A DNA stretch of 64,000 bases from Aquarana catesbeiana (GCF_042186555.1 NC_133324.1:137180156-137244155), one strand, 5' to 3'. Counted from the first letter of the stretch, positions 43,976-56,576 are shown. Numbers and translations are program-made. Notes: a model not told the origin generated them from the letters alone.

Positions 43976-44056
43976 ATATTATTTAATTCATAATATAATT
44001 CATTTTACATGGTTTCAATTAATTGATTAGTATAATATGGTGATGAGGTTTTCATA

Positions 44057-45310
44057 TGTAGCAAAGTTCCCGTGTCTCTTTAGGCCCAATAGTGGCCTCC
44101 AGAGTTAGGGATTGCTGACATCCCTCAGTATAGAATGGGTTACAAGGCATGGTGTAATGCAAGATGAAAAGGTGGGCGCCAGACATTTTTTGAATGCAAA
44201 GAGATTTATTGTCTCTTAAACAGAACTGTGGGAGAGAGGGTTGGGGCCAGGACACCCTTAGGTAGATGCAATGTTAATTGGCAGACTCTGTGACTTCTAT
44301 ATGTAGACAAATATACAGGTGAAGGCCTCCAGCCGGACACCACTTCTGTATAGGTAGGACTGCTGTATCCTATGGCAACAATCTTGTAGCTGTTACTAAC
44401 GGTAAAGGTATTCAAATATCTGCAACACGAACAGTACTCCACACTCACTCACTGTGGGTCTTCACTCAACGAGCTCCCAGTGTCTTTCACTAGACTTCAG
44501 ATCCACTAGCCACTGGATCCCCTGAGCTCTTTCACTGTAGCACTGAGTATCTGCCTCAAGTATCACCTCCTGGCTTGGCACTCACAGATACTCTTCAAGC
44601 TTCACCCCTGCTAACATGTTAGGTCCCTGGATTGGCACTCCACAAGCGTCACCTCTGCTGTCCCGCTGGGTCCCTGACTTGGCACTTGCTGAAGCTTTCC
44701 CACTTCTTCACCATCAATGGCTGGCAAGAAGTCAGCTCTGGTACTGGCCTCAGCTTACTCACGATGGTCTCTGGTAGCAAGGTGGATGGTCCCTTAGTGG
44801 CGACAGCTTTCCTTCTACCTCCGACTACGACTGGTTCCCCGGCCGGTGGAATTGTTACTTCTGGTTGGACTACAAGCCCGCAGTTCCAACCCTGCACTGT
44901 TCTCTTGCTTCTGGATAGGCCCTCAGACAGCCTAGCAGCCAGATGTCTACAGGATAGGCCTTAGGTTTCTGGCAAAGCAGCCCGGGGCAATACAACACAC
45001 ATCCACCCAGACAGCCATCCAGGTGGCACAGAACCCCGATCACCTGACTCCACCTAAATAAATAGGCTCTCCCAGCAGGCCAAGGGACCCAAGAAAATCC
45101 CTGCCCATTGGCTGAGACCCCCCATTCATTCCTTATCTGTCCCTTGTCTTATCTAATGTCACCAGATGCCCGACCACTTAGCGACAGAAGAGAAGTGCAG
45201 CAATTCCAGAATTAGGGGGAAATCAATTGATCTCCTAACAATTGGCCAAGGCAACTATCACTTGACAAATATATTTAAAAGCAACCCTGCCTAAACATCA
45301 GGGTGCTACA
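44057..45310. mobile_element. Solo-LTR-like element, TGTAGC...GCTACA, copy 1
   Basis: The element begins TGTAGCA and ends TGCTACA, the TG..CA form of LTRs, and is bounded by CATA on both sides (44053-44056 and 45311-45314). It is 1,254 bp with no coding domain. An internal AAATAAATA string near 45054 could be a polyadenylation signal. Orientation is not certain; the 4-bp duplication and length fit a solo LTR, but a DNA transposon with 7-bp inverted ends is not excluded. The frames at 44206-44964 are not domains. Confidence 0.55.
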
Positions 45311-45314
45311 CATA

Positions 45315-47040
45315 TATGAAAGCCTATTAGAACATCTTTTGGATTATATATTTTAAGTTCTTTTTAAATTAGGGCTTCAACTCCTTTTTGCAGTAGATTG
45401 TGTATTATTACTGTATGAATGAATAAGATAACAATGCAGCAGGAAATATGCATGCTTCTAGCATATGGGTAATTATGTAAACTTTCATTGGATGGTTGCC
45501 TATAATTAAAACAAATAAATTCAAACGTAAAGCAAAGAGATTTTCCTCTACTTAGTCAAAGCCCCTATGCTATTGAATGACCAGACCTATGGCATGTCAT
45601 TGAGAAAATAGGAAGGGAGGTGACACCAAAATGTCATAATCACGTCTTTCCAGCATGCCTGGCCCAAGGGCCTCCTTGTTAGACTTCAGAAACCAAATTA
45701 GACAAAAGTTTCCTTTTTGTTTCCAGTCTCTGTGGCAACCATAATCTCTATCTCTGTCAAGATGAGGGCACATGGTGGTGGGAGTCAAGCAGGAATTTCA
45801 CAAACCTTGTTCCAGTATTACCATTACGTTTTGTGTTATTTCAGGGATTTTCCTTGCACTCCTACATGAAGACATATCTTTTAAATGGGTAATGATCTTT
45901 GCAAGTTTTGTTCTCAAAACAAATGCTTTTGATAAGCTCTATTGATGGTAAATGATCCTTTTTTTGGCAAATCATTGCAATAAAAAAACACATTATGTGA
46001 CCACAACTAACTAAATAGTTTTTATGTGTTCTTGCTGAGCTAAGAATGCATTGACTTCATATATTTATTTAAAAACATGATTTCTACATTTAGCTGGAGA
46101 ATTTGCCAAAGGTTGGGGGGTACACACTGGCAACAACTAAGTGTGGGTGTGCCGCAGACTTTCTTGGTCATACCCATTTTATGATGGAAAATAAGGACTT
46201 CCCAGTAAGAATGTGAGCTACTGTGCTGAAATGTATTCCTAAATATAGAAAGCCTCACTTGTTTCTATTGCATTGGAGATTATTGTTTTATTTCTTGTAC
46301 CACTGCATGTTTTTCAAATGTTCTAACACTATAAAGATTATAAGAATTGCTTTAGCATAGGGCTTAAAGCTCTGGTGCCCAACATGCAGCTAGGCTCTCT
46401 GCGTGCAGCATGCAAGTTATTGGGCGCCAGTAAGGCAGCAGCGGGGTGCCGGGCACTGGAACGCTCCCTTCGTTCCAGCACTAAACATAAAACTGTACTC
46501 TGGGGCAGAGTCACCTAATCATTGCCACTGTGGCATCTGGCTGCAAGATTCAGCTAGCTGACAACTGGGATGCCAATATACAGTATGTTTGAATTTATCC
46601 ACATTGCTCTATAACACAATTTTTTTATGGTTCAAGCACCAAATTCATGTGATGATACTGCTGCCGTAGGTGTGCTTTACTGTCCTCCTACTGAAAAATA
46701 ATTAAAACACACTTTTGATATCCAGTGCTCCTATGACATAAACTTTTCTCTAATGAAAACATTGGCTAAAGTGAAAAAACATACTATATAAATAAAAAGC
46801 CCAAATAATTTGGTCTTCTTCCCCTTCACAACCCCTAGGGAGAACTACATGTGGACCTATGGGTATTTTCATCCATTTGATCTACTTACCTTTACCTGGG
46901 AGATTTCAGAAACCTACTAAATCCACATCGTTAGTGAATATGTTTGGAGAACCATAGAACTATTCCATCGGTATGTAGGTTGGATGGACGAGTAAATTTT
47001 TTTTTAAAAAAAACCTTGTCTCTAATTTCAGATACTTATA
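45315..47040. other. No gene recognised
   Basis: AT-rich, few repeat signatures. Short domain-less frames only. A GC-richer patch at 46370-46500 has mirrored ctggtgcccaac / gttattgggcgccag. Confidence 0.35.
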
Positions 47041-47044
47041 TGTA

Positions 47045-47085
47045 CTTCTCCTGAGGAAGCGGGTGCTGTCTCACGAAACATGTAA
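47045..47085 (+). ncRNA. Hammerhead-like core in a repeat fragment
   Basis: CTGAGGA at 47051-47057 and CGAAA at 47074-47078 enclose a weak stem (gcggg against ctcac). This resembles the CTGANGA...GAAA catalytic core of hammerhead ribozymes, known in Penelope-like retroelements. An extra A after CTGAGGA and mismatches argue against activity. Family assignment is uncertain. Confidence 0.25.
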
Positions 47086-47099
47086 AGAATCAGTATATA

Positions 47100-47770
47100 A
47101 GTATTTACTCTATGGAATTTTAGTGATATCATGATCTTTGCAATGATGGCTATTTATGTACAGATTTTTGAAAATTGTATCTGACACCACTTGTATGTGT
47201 AAATTATGTGTTATGTCCAAATAACAATATTCCTTGTAAATTTTACATTTGTGGTTGTGCCTCGTAAAGTCCCACAGGCAATTTCTTTCTGTATGTTTAC
47301 AATTTGGGACTGAGGCACTTCTATGCCATACCCTTGCCAGCTCACTCTTGAAACAAATAATCTTGTAGGTTTTTTTTAACTGAAATCACTAGCATTATAG
47401 CTGAGGAAGCTTCTTGGGTGAGTTGCAAGATATCTTCAACATTATCCACTCATCTGTGTGGTTAAAAACTATTGGTAGGGTGTTTATTGAAATTTACAGG
47501 CAGTGGCTCCATTTTTTTTGGGGGGGGTGGCAAAAAAAGAGGTACTCTGCGCCCCAGGGCCAACCTTTTAGAAGCCAATTAGAGCCTCAGGCTCTAATCA
47601 TGTGCTTAAAAAAAAAAACTAATAGAAATCTATACGTATGGCGCCCCGCATGGAGCTTAGGGTCCGGCGCATGGAGACTAGGGGGGCGGCTGTTATAGGC
47701 CAGCCATGGCTGCTTACGGGCATAATATGTATTGTAAATAGCCAATTAACAATAATATAGCTTGATTCCT
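47100..47770. other. No gene recognised
   Basis: AT-rich followed by a GC-rich patch with cggcgcatggagac-type strings near 47640-47690. No transposon ends that I can pair. Confidence 0.3.
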
Positions 47771-47774
47771 TTGT

Positions 47775-48660
47775 TGGGGCACACCCAAATCTATCTCTCC
47801 ACTCCTCCCCTCGCCCCTTCAGTCTCCTCTCACATTACTAACTTACTAACTGATATAGTATGGATGTCACACCACTTCCTCAAACTAAATTGTTCTAAAA
47901 CTAACTTCATAATACTCCCTGCTCCCTGACTTTTCCATACAACTACCATGCCAGGGTGCTATGTGTAATCCAAATCCAATCACTGTCCAAATCTTGTAGG
48001 CTTTACCTCCATAACATTTCCCTTCTCATAATCCTACCTTTATACAGGCTATCCTCCTTCAGTCTATCATGAATGCTGTGGCCATACTCATCTACCTTAC
48101 CAACTGCTCTGTGTCTGACATCCCTCTCTGCCATTTCCTCCACTGGTTTCCAGTTGCCCAACAAATAAAATTCAAAATACTAATAACATAGAAAGGCATT
48201 CAAAATTCTGCCCCAAGCTACATCACCAATCTTCTTTCCAGACATTACCCAAACCATCCTCTCTACTCTTCCCAAGACCTCCTGCTCTCTCCACCACTTG
48301 TCTCCTGCTCCCATGCTCACCTCCTGGTCTTCTCCAGAATGCACCCTTTGGAACCCCCTACCCCAATTTGTCCAGCTATCTTCCACCTTTAGGCAATCCC
48401 TGAAAATCCATCTCTTCAGGGAAGCCAACCCACCCCTACCTAAAACCGTAACTTTGAATTTTTCCATCAGCTCTTCTCTCTCACAAATATTACCTTTTGT
48501 ACCATTTGCCCCTCACCTTTAGATTGTAAGCTCTTACGAGCAGGACCCTGGTAACGCTCTTGTATTGAATTGTATTGTCATTGTCCTGTCAACCTTTATT
48601 TTTCAAAGTGCTTTGCAAACTGTTTACGCTACATAAATCCTGTAATAATAATAATAGAGA
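47775..48660 (+). mobile_element. Decayed L2-type LINE 3' fragment
   Basis: cacccaaatctatctctcca, ggatgtcacaccacttcctc and ccttcagtctatcatgaatg parallel the better copy at 54306 onward, in the same order and orientation. Its 3' end (agattgtaagctcttacgag, then taataataataa) is also shared. Stops and indels break the reverse-transcriptase frame throughout. It is clearly older than the copy at 54150. Confidence 0.85.
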
Positions 48661-49517
48661 ATATCAGGTAATAAGTAGCAAGCATCAGCAGCTAGTGAAA
48701 CATCTTGTGCAAGATTCAGGTGCACCCTGCTTTCCTTTGATTTAGGTGTTTGCATACTCTCAAGATAAGTGTTCTGACAGCTTTGAGCTAAATAGGTCAG
48801 GTGTTGCTGGAATCAAACTTTGTTATGTTTCATCCACATCAGCATAAATGTAAGCCTTCTCATTGTGGTCATGTAAAATGTTCAGAGAGTGAGCAATTGA
48901 ATCTGACTTGGCATGTTCAAAGTAAACACACTGGATCCTCAATCTGATAAACTCTTCAGTAATGACACACCAAAGCACTTTGAGGAGTAGAGTGGTGGGA
49001 AGTTGAGAGGAAACAGAACTTTTGTGTCAAGATCAAGGCCAGAGTCACTGGGGGGAACATGCTACAACACTGACTGTAAAAGTGATCTACATGACACAAT
49101 CCTCTTTTGTGCTTCTAGTGATAATGTTTTCTCAGTTATAGGATTCCGTTTGTCTTTGAAGGCTGCAAGTAAGGGTGGCCAAACACAAACTGGTTATTCC
49201 AAGTAATATGACAGTTATGAAATGATGCCATGTGGGATGTTTTTAAGGATGGAAATAGCTGCTGGGAGACTTCTTGTTTGCACTCTTGATTTTTCTTTGA
49301 AGAAAAATGTGTGGACGAGTGCCAATGATTCCCTTTCCTACAGAGATAAGGTGATGAGCCTTTCCCACACGGTACCACCAGTTAAAGAATGTTTGCAGAG
49401 GGACAAGACTATATTTCATCTCTCATTGTTCTTGGTGAGAAATGCATACATCTATCACTCTATAATTAAATGCTGGATACATGTAAAATATGTATGAATT
49501 CAAGTGTTCCTTATATA
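48661..49517. other. No gene recognised
   Basis: Non-repetitive in appearance; short frames only on both strands. Confidence 0.35.
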
Positions 49518-50826
49518 TGTAGCGCTACCCCTGAAAGAGACACTGGATTTTGGGCCCTTTGCCCTCACACAGCACCCACAGCCAGGCAAAAGGGATTTTC
49601 CACACTCTCTCCAATGGCTCTATAATCAGTCTAGGGGATTTGGTTTTTAAGGTTTATTGTGGAAAGTTGAATTAGGATGGGGATTGGGGATACATGAGAT
49701 GCCCAGAAGTGAAGATCTTCAAACTTCAAACTTCAAACAAACCGTTGAGGACCTGCTAAAGTCTTTGGCTGCTATGAACTGACTCCAAACTGAGCTACAC
49801 ACCAGTGGAAGTGATGGTACAGTTCCAAAAGGTAAAATTGCAGATGCAGCACCTAGCTCTATTGCACGGCACCTGGCTGCTCTTGATCCAAGCTAGAGAT
49901 ATTGGGGTGCTTCTGGCTGTCTTGCACTTGCACTAAAGCTGTCCCCCTGGATCCAGACAGGTGTGATGGCTGGTATGCATAGCTCCCAACTGTCCCTGAT
50001 TTTGGGGGGCTGTCCCTCATTCAGAACAAAGTCCCTCTGTCCCTCTTTCCTCCTCATTTGTCCCTCATTTTGTTCTGATCTATATAGTTGTATATAAAAT
50101 GCATTATTTAACTATCAAAAGTGTTTTACAGAGCTGAACTTTTCATCCAATTTATAATTGCTGCATTTGTAAATTTCAAAAGCCAGTATAAAGAAATTGT
50201 AGTGGTAAAAAAAGCTTTTGTGAGTTTAACTAATCATTTTTTTGTACAATTCTCCTTTAAGGGGGGCGTGGTAGGGGGTGTGTCCTATGCGTACATACTT
50301 TTGCTAATAGGTGTCCCTCCTTCTATTCTCAGAAAGTTGGTAGGTATATGCTGCTGCACTGGCCTCTCTAATGCACAGGCTGACTCTGGTTTTGTTTGAT
50401 GTCTGCAGTTAAGCCTAGCTGAGACTGGGCTGAATGAAGGCACAAGGCTTCCCACTTCTCTCTCTTGGGCTTTCTTCTGACCAAGGGGCAGTGCCCCCCA
50501 GCACAGGGGTATCCTCCAGATGACTGGACCCTAGGCTCTACATCCAGACTGTCAGGCTTCTAAATATTTATGGGTTGTTTCCCCACATTCTGGGCCTTGG
50601 CTCCCAGGGATTTGTGGAAACTCCATAAATTTTCAGGCTACAGCCTCTGTTCCTCCACCCTCTAAGTTCCAGAACCAATCAGAGAGCTCTAGACGTCAAG
50701 GGGAGGTAACAGAGCCACAGCCTTTGAAGCTATGCACAGCCTCCTAAACACAATTAACCCATGCTCCCCTGCCTACAGGGGAGCCAAATTAAATGTACCT
50801 ATTCTAGCAACAGTGAAGGTGCTACA
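49518..50826. mobile_element. Solo-LTR-like element, TGTAGC...GCTACA, copy 2
   Basis: Starts TGTAGCGCTACCC and ends GGTGCTACA, flanked by TATA on both sides (49514-49517 and 50827-50830). Length is 1,309 bp. The ends match copy 1 at 44057, but the interior is only loosely similar, so they may be related families. Without a computed alignment the LTR call remains tentative. Short iterated strings (caaacttcaaacttcaaac) occur near 49720. Confidence 0.5.
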
Positions 50827-50830
50827 TATA

Positions 50831-51235
50831 CTTTTGCTTTTTTGAAGAACTTTTAAATCTGAGCAGTATTGACTTGTGTAATCCATCTTAATGTTTTATT
50901 GGTTATATGATGACAAATTAGCCAGAGGATTGAACTATCCTGTGCAATTACAAATTATACATTCACCATTTGATGCAGATAAGCAACACCAAAGCACTTA
51001 AAGTAGACATTTGGAGAATTACAGACTTTGTCAGTTGTACATGCCGTTGGAGGAAGAGGGGAAGAAATTATATCTATTTCACATCAAGTTACTAATATGA
51101 AAAAAAGTATGGGACACTTGAGCGCTGCTATGTGCAAATAATAAAAATTACAAATGTGTAAAACAAGAACAGCTGCACCAATAAATAGTGATCTCACACC
51201 AGCATAAAATTATAAAATGTTTTGAAAACAATTTA
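50831..51235. other. AT-rich intervening sequence
   Basis: No gene. 51115-51235 (gcgctgctatgtgcaaataa, tgcaccaataaatagtgatc) looks like an interspersed repeat of unknown family that leads into the inverted repeat that follows. Confidence 0.3.
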
Positions 51236-52060
51236 ACCTGTGTATAAATCCAAAAAACTAGTGCTTAGTTGCACACCTATACAACCTGCTACTGCTGATG
51301 CTTCAGCGGCATAAACAATATAAAATTACTGGAAACGGCTTCTTTGGATTAACTCAGGGTAAAAAGAATACTTTCATCACGCAAAATTGCTTCAATGGAT
51401 ACGTTTTTATTAAACCTAAAATGCCTACTCACATAGCAATCTTCTTGTACAATGCATACATCAAAAACTCGCCACCTCATACGGCTCCTTCTGGGTTTTC
51501 CAAGACACCAGAAGGTACCTCATCTGGCTCCGCCCGAGGCGTTGCGTCACTGGTCCCGTGACTTTCCCAAGGGAATGAGTAGGCATTTTAGGTTTAAAAA
51601 CGTATCCATTTAAGCTATTTTGCGCAATGAAAGTCTTCTTTTTGCTCTAAGTTATTCCAAAGAGGCAGTTTCCAGTACACTTGAGGAGATACAGAGGATT
51701 AAATATACAGCAGTGTTTCCTTTCAGGATTACTAAAGACCATTATACCAGAGGCGTGATTTGACCCGGGGGGTCTTCTCCTAAGGTGAGAGGGCAATTCA
51801 CCTGGAGGTGGCAGTGGTGGATTTTTATCACTGAATGTTATTGCTATGTGGCACATATTGCAGCAAGGTGTCCAAGGAAGCATCTTAGATTCATCATTAT
51901 TCTGTGGGATGTTTTTAACTTGAATCATTTTTCACTTATCCACTATTGTGTGTAATTTATTACTATTTTTTTTATATTGATTATGCTGCTTCAGCATCAG
52001 CAGTAGCAGGTTGTATAGGTGTGCAACTAAGCACTAGTTTTTTGGATTTATACACAGGTT
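51236..52060. repeat. Nested inverted repeats of about 0.8 kb
   Basis: Outer arms: tataaatccaaaaaactagt with agtgcttagttgcacacc (51240-51280), mirrored at 52012-52055; gatgcttcagcggcat is mirrored by atgctgcttcagcatc. Inner arms: ggatacgtttttattaaacc (51397) is mirrored by ggtttaaaaacgtatcc (51589-51605), and ggaaacggcttctttgg by ccaaagaggcagtttcc. The two pairs have different centres, so extra DNA sits on the right side (about 51680-51950). Confidence 0.75.
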
Positions 52061-52574
52061 GAGTTAGCGCACCATTCTTTTCAAAACATTTTAGTTACTA
52101 ACACAACTGCCTTGACCAATTTAAATATTTCCTTATTCAGATGAATTGACTGTTATCATAACAATCCCTGACTACCTACTGTCGGAACTATCAGTAGAAT
52201 TAATTCTCCAAAATCCAGGAGATTGTTGACTGATATATTAGTATATTAGTAACAGACAGAATGCTTATGACTGATGTAAATGTTTTACCAAAGAAGAAAA
52301 ATATTTGTGTTTTGCTGCTTTTTATTTTACTTTTTTGCCATCTTTTTATATTTCTGTACCCAGAAGCCATTTAAAGCCATTTACTGTAAAGTTCATTGCA
52401 CAATAAAAACACATTTTGTTTTCCCCATTGACTCTATTTTTGTCAAAATTTTGTTGAAGCTAAAGTAGCCAATTAACATTTGCAGAAAAATATTTAGATA
52501 ATACAAATGGTCTATCTTAAATAATTCAGGTTGCTAACTTGCTAAACTGAGCAGCCAGGTCTTGTCAATTAATT
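52061..52574. other. No gene recognised
   Basis: AT-rich. The 62-codon Phe-rich frame at 52280-52468 is composition-driven. Confidence 0.35.
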
Positions 52575-52724
52575 TTTAGGGCCCATTCACACCTGAGCAT
52601 TTTCAGCTCATAAAACACTTGTAAAACGCTCGTAAAACGCTCTTCTCAAAAGTTCCAAAACGCCCAACAAGCAAAATCCCATTAAATTAAATGCCCCCTG
52701 TTCACATCTGAGCTTTCTGTCACC

Positions 52725-53949
52725 CAGGCCCGGACTGGGACAAAAAATAGGCCCGGGCATTTTAGACTGAGCAGCCAAGTTGGGACTGGGGGGCGTCAGT
52801 AGACATTCGCGGGGGTGGCTGGTGTCGGTCCTTCACCTGTAATGTGCAGGGACACTGTGATATCAAGGGGACTGCACTGTAAAGGGGCACTGCAACGATT
52901 ACAATGCAGTCCCCTTTATATTACGATGTCCCAATCCTATTGTGGGCATACAGTGCTAGTACTGTCTGTCTCCTATTGTGCCCACTCTGCCCAGTGACGC
53001 TGACTTGCTCTCTCTCCGGTGGTGCTGCACAGCATGGCGCTCTCTCTCTGGTGGTGCTGAACAACGTGGCTCGCTTTCTGGTGGTGCAGGTACAGCATGG
53101 TTCTCTTTCTGGTGGTGCGGGTACAGCGTGGCTCTCTGGTGGTGCGGGTACCGCGTGACTCTCTCTGGTGGTGTGGGTACAGTGTGGCTCTCTGGTGGTG
53201 AGGGCACAGCGTCGCTCTCTCTGGTGGTGCGGGTACAGTGTGGCTGTCTCTGGTGGTGTGGGTACAGCATGGCTCTCTCTCTGATGGTGTGGGTACAGCG
53301 TGGCTCTCTCTTTGGCTTCCCCCAGCACAGTCCTCTTTTTCCTTTAATAGTCATTCAGCTTTTTCCTGGGTTCCAGGCTCTCACTCTTTCCCCCAGCAGA
53401 CTGCCTGTGGACAACAATGGGGCTTACAATCCTCCAGTACTACATGTCCCATGATGCACTGCTAGCCTCTTCTGATTGGCCCTCCACTGTGGCCAATGAG
53501 GACAGAAGCAAATCGGCAACAAGCTGAGCAGCCAAATAAGATGAGAGCCGCGCTCTGCTGACAGGAGAAGGGGGGCGAGCAGGGGAGATACGCTGACATC
53601 CCACAGCAACCTCTTCCTCGGCTTCTCCGTCCCTCCTCCTCTCCTGGAGTCCTGGTTGCCAGGTGCCCGTCTGCTGCGGGGCGCATGCGCGAACAGAGAC
53701 TTTCTGTTCAGCGACGGCCTGGGTTGCCATGGATGAGCTTGGTAGGTGGAGAATGCCTCCGCTCCTCCCACCACCACCAGCGGCCGGCCTTGCATGTCCC
53801 TGCATGTAGCACAAAACATCAGCGGCTGGCCCTGCATGTCAGAACCCACAACGGCAGCTGGCCCTGCATGTCACAGCCAGACATGCAGCCTGGAAGCCAC
53901 CGGCCCACCAGGCAAAAGCCCGGTCTGCCCTATGGCCAGTCCGAGCCTG
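52725..53949. mobile_element. hAT-type element carrying a minisatellite
   Basis: caggcccggactgggac is mirrored by tggccagtccgagcctg. Flanks ctgtcacc (52717-52724) and ctgttacc (53950-53957) agree in 7 of 8 bases, as expected for hAT. There is no transposase; the 1.2-kb body is filled by a tandem array (53008-53310), GC-rich sequence, and a short trio of tggccctgcatgtc-like repeats (53786-53870). Frames on both strands are repeats in translation. Confidence 0.8.
53008..53310 (+). repeat. Minisatellite, CTCTCTGGTGGTGCGGGTACAG type
   Basis: Roughly ten to twelve imperfect units of about 22-34 bp built on ctctggtggtgcgggtacag, cgtggctctct. Unit length varies by loss or gain of CT pairs. Because the units are not a multiple of three on average, the array gives long frames in several phases (Ser-Gly-Gly-Ala-like repeats), none of them a gene. 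Confidence 0.9.
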
Positions 53950-54149
53950 CTGTTACCTGAAGCAAAATGCCTCAAGCTCAAAAAAGTACAGCTTCTTTTT
54001 AGGCAGATTACAGGCATTTTTCTGCTTTTTTCATTGGTGACCTTTTGACCTGTACAAAAATGCTGAAAAAAGTCTGCAAAAACGCCCCAAAAAACACCTG
54101 AAAATGATTTGCACTGGTGTGATTGTGGCCTTAGGCTAGATAACCATTT

Positions 54150-55370
54150 CCCTGTAAATAAACTCTACTTCCTCCTCTCCTCTTCCTTTCTTCATTGGGG
54201 TCCCCCAAGGTTCCGTTCTTGGACCTCTCCTTTTCTCAATCTACACCAACTCCCTGGGTCAGTTGATTGCCTCCCACAGCTTTAAATATCATCTCTACGC
54301 TGATGACACCCAAATCTATCTCTCCACCCCCCAGCTCTCTCCATCTGTCTCCTCACACATTACCAACTTACTAGCAGACATATCAGCCTGGATGTCACAT
54401 CACTTCCTCAAACTCAACCTATCCAAAACCGAGCTCATGATATTTCCTCCCTCAGGTGCCACTTCCCCTGATTTCCCTGTCAATATCAACGGCTCAACTA
54501 TCAACCCATCCCCCCACGCCAAGGTCCTAGGTGTATTCCTGGAATCTGAACTAACCTTTCGGTCCCACATTCTATCACTATCCAAAATTTGCCACCGCAA
54601 CCTCTGCAACATCTCCAAGATACGCCCCTTCCTAACCAATGTCATCACAAAGCTTCTAATCCACTCCCTGGTCATCTCCCGCCTCGACTACTGCAGCTCC
54701 CTCCTCATTGGCTTACCTCTAAATAGGCTATCCTCACTTCAGTCCATCATGAACGCTGCTGCCAGGCTCATCCACCTCACAAACCACTCAGCGTCTGCTA
54801 TACCCCTCTGCCAATCCCTCCATTGGCTGCCACTCAGCCACCGAATTAAATTCAAGATACTAACTATAACTTACAAAGCTATCCACAACCTGGCTCCCAG
54901 CTACATCTCTAACCTAGTCTCAAAATACCAACCTAATCATTCTCTTCGCTCCTCCCAAGACCTCCTGCTCTCAAACTCCCTTGTCACCTCATCCCATGCT
55001 CGCCTTCTTGCCAGGACTTCTCCAGAGCCTCTCCCATCCTCTGTAAAGCTCTACCCCAATCCGTCCGATTTTCTCCTACTTTATCCACTTTCAGACGATC
55101 CCTGGAAACTCATGTCTTCAGCGAAGCCTATCTGGCCCCCACCTAACAACTGTACATTTATCTTCTCAATCAGCACATCACCCACAGTTATTACCTCTTG
55201 TATCTCTTGACCTTCCCTCTTAGATTGTTAGCTCTAAGGAGCAGGGCCCTCTGATTCCTACTGTATTAAAGTGTATTGTATTTGTACTGTCTACCCTCAA
55301 GTTGTAAAGCGCTACATAAACTGTAGGCGCTATATAAAACCTGTATAATAATAATAATAAATAATAAATA
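54150..55370 (+). mobile_element. L2-type LINE, 5'-truncated, with reverse-transcriptase frame
   Basis: The 5' limit is about 54150-54170. The reverse-transcriptase part starts at the GVPQGSVLGP motif near 54197 and continues to the 3' end, with the tail aaagcgctacataaactgta, ggcgctatataaaacctg and (aat)n repeats. The tail is shared by the SINE at 43588 and by fragments at 27837, 48516 and 58911. 5' truncation is normal for LINEs. Confidence 0.9.
54185..55210 (+). pseudogene. L2 reverse transcriptase, C-terminal part
   Basis: An uninterrupted frame of about 340 codons. It includes GVPQGSVLGPLLFSIYTNSL (upstream of the listed start), the catalytic YADDTQIYLS motif near 54293-54322, LSKTELMIF, RLDYCSSLL, NAAARLIHLT and LHWLPLSHRIKFKIL, in the order typical of L2 and related LINEs. 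N-terminal fingers and the endonuclease are missing owing to 5' truncation, so the product is not functional. The frame degenerates over the last 60 codons relative to the L2 C-terminus (a likely shift near 55060). Confidence 0.85.
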
Positions 55371-56576
55371 CAGCAACACAACTGGTAGTAACAAAGGGAG
55401 GGAGGGAAATGAACTTTAGAGAGCTAGCAGGAATATCCAGGAAGAAGTGGAGGGGCATGTGACTGGGAAAGCTTGCACAGTACAACCAATGAACCACTGT
55501 TACCAAGGCAGAAAACCAGAGGGTCCCCCCAAACACCATGTAAGTTAGTAATAGTGGGGAGCAATAGCCACACCATTTTAAGGCCTTGTTTCTACATAAT
55601 AGACAGAATAGACAGCAATTGGTGCAAATTTCAATATTTTCATTTTCATTTCCAATTTTCTTTCTTTTTATTTTTGATTTTGCTAGAGCTTTGTTCTGTG
55701 CTTTTCCCATTAAAGTTGGAAGTATAACAATGTTTTGTAACAATGTTTGGCATTTCTAGTCCTCATATGTTAGACATTCTGTGTCAGCTGAAACATCATT
55801 GCACTTCCAAGCAAGAGGAACTCACTCTAGGGAACCACTGACATGGATGGGTACTGCATTATTACAGCTTGTCATATGCTGCAAACATTATATGTGGTAT
55901 TTATCAAAACTGAAGCAGCCAGAAGATGGAGCAGCTGGGCATGGAAACCAATCAGCTTCTTTCTTCAGCCTATTCAGTTAAGCTCTGAGAATGAAAGAGA
56001 GAATTTCATAAAGATGTAGCATGGAATAAAATGCACCACATCCGAAATAATAAATGTGAACACAAAAACATGCTCAGTGGTGGTGCCTCCCTGCCACCAC
56101 TGAACATGCGGGGCAAAGTTGGGGCCATGCGTGCTCAGTGGCAAACCCACCCAAGCTGTCGATGTGTCGGTTACTATGGTGGTGGGTGTGGGAGCGGAGC
56201 TGACATTGGGCACTATCTTGGGTATACACACATATATTGGGCAGATGCAGTCTCTTCTGTTATGTGCTACTTTTGAGCTCATTTTGTTTGGGGCAAGAGC
56301 ATTATCCTGGGTTACATTTGTTAGGTACTTTATTTAGTGCAACATTTTGTTTTCTCATTCAGTATTATCTCTCCGAGACACCCTGATTATACATATGTTA
56401 TTATATTACATTTTACAGCACATTTTGGAGGTGAGAATTCAGGGGTGTTTCCATTACTTTCTTCAACAGATCTGGAAAGGTTTCACTCTAGTCCTTTGCA
56501 CTAAATTTAACTGGGACTGCATTATGTCTTATTGATTCTTAGATATGAAGGATATGTTTTTGTTACTTATACATGT
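55371..56576. other. No gene recognised
   Basis: Mixed sequence; overlapping frames at 55330-55743 and 55974-56337 on opposite strands have no domains. Confidence 0.35.

Larger units (their letters stand above)
52577..54135. mobile_element. MITE split by a hAT-type element
   Basis: tagggcccattcacacctga at the left is mirrored by tggtgtgattgtggccttag at the right. Inside the ends, gcgttttac-like and aaaaacgccc motifs are mirrored. The hAT-type element 52725-53949 separates the halves. Confidence 0.75.

Noticed and set aside
53008..53310. CRISPR-like array of spaced repeats
   Set aside because: Units are contiguous and variable with no constant spacers; this is a eukaryotic minisatellite, and no cas genes are present.
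52921..53454. Several long frames on both strands encoding repetitive Ser/Gly or His/Thr/Pro peptides
   Set aside because: Translations of the minisatellite; unit lengths are not multiples of three and no start, splice or domain evidence exists.
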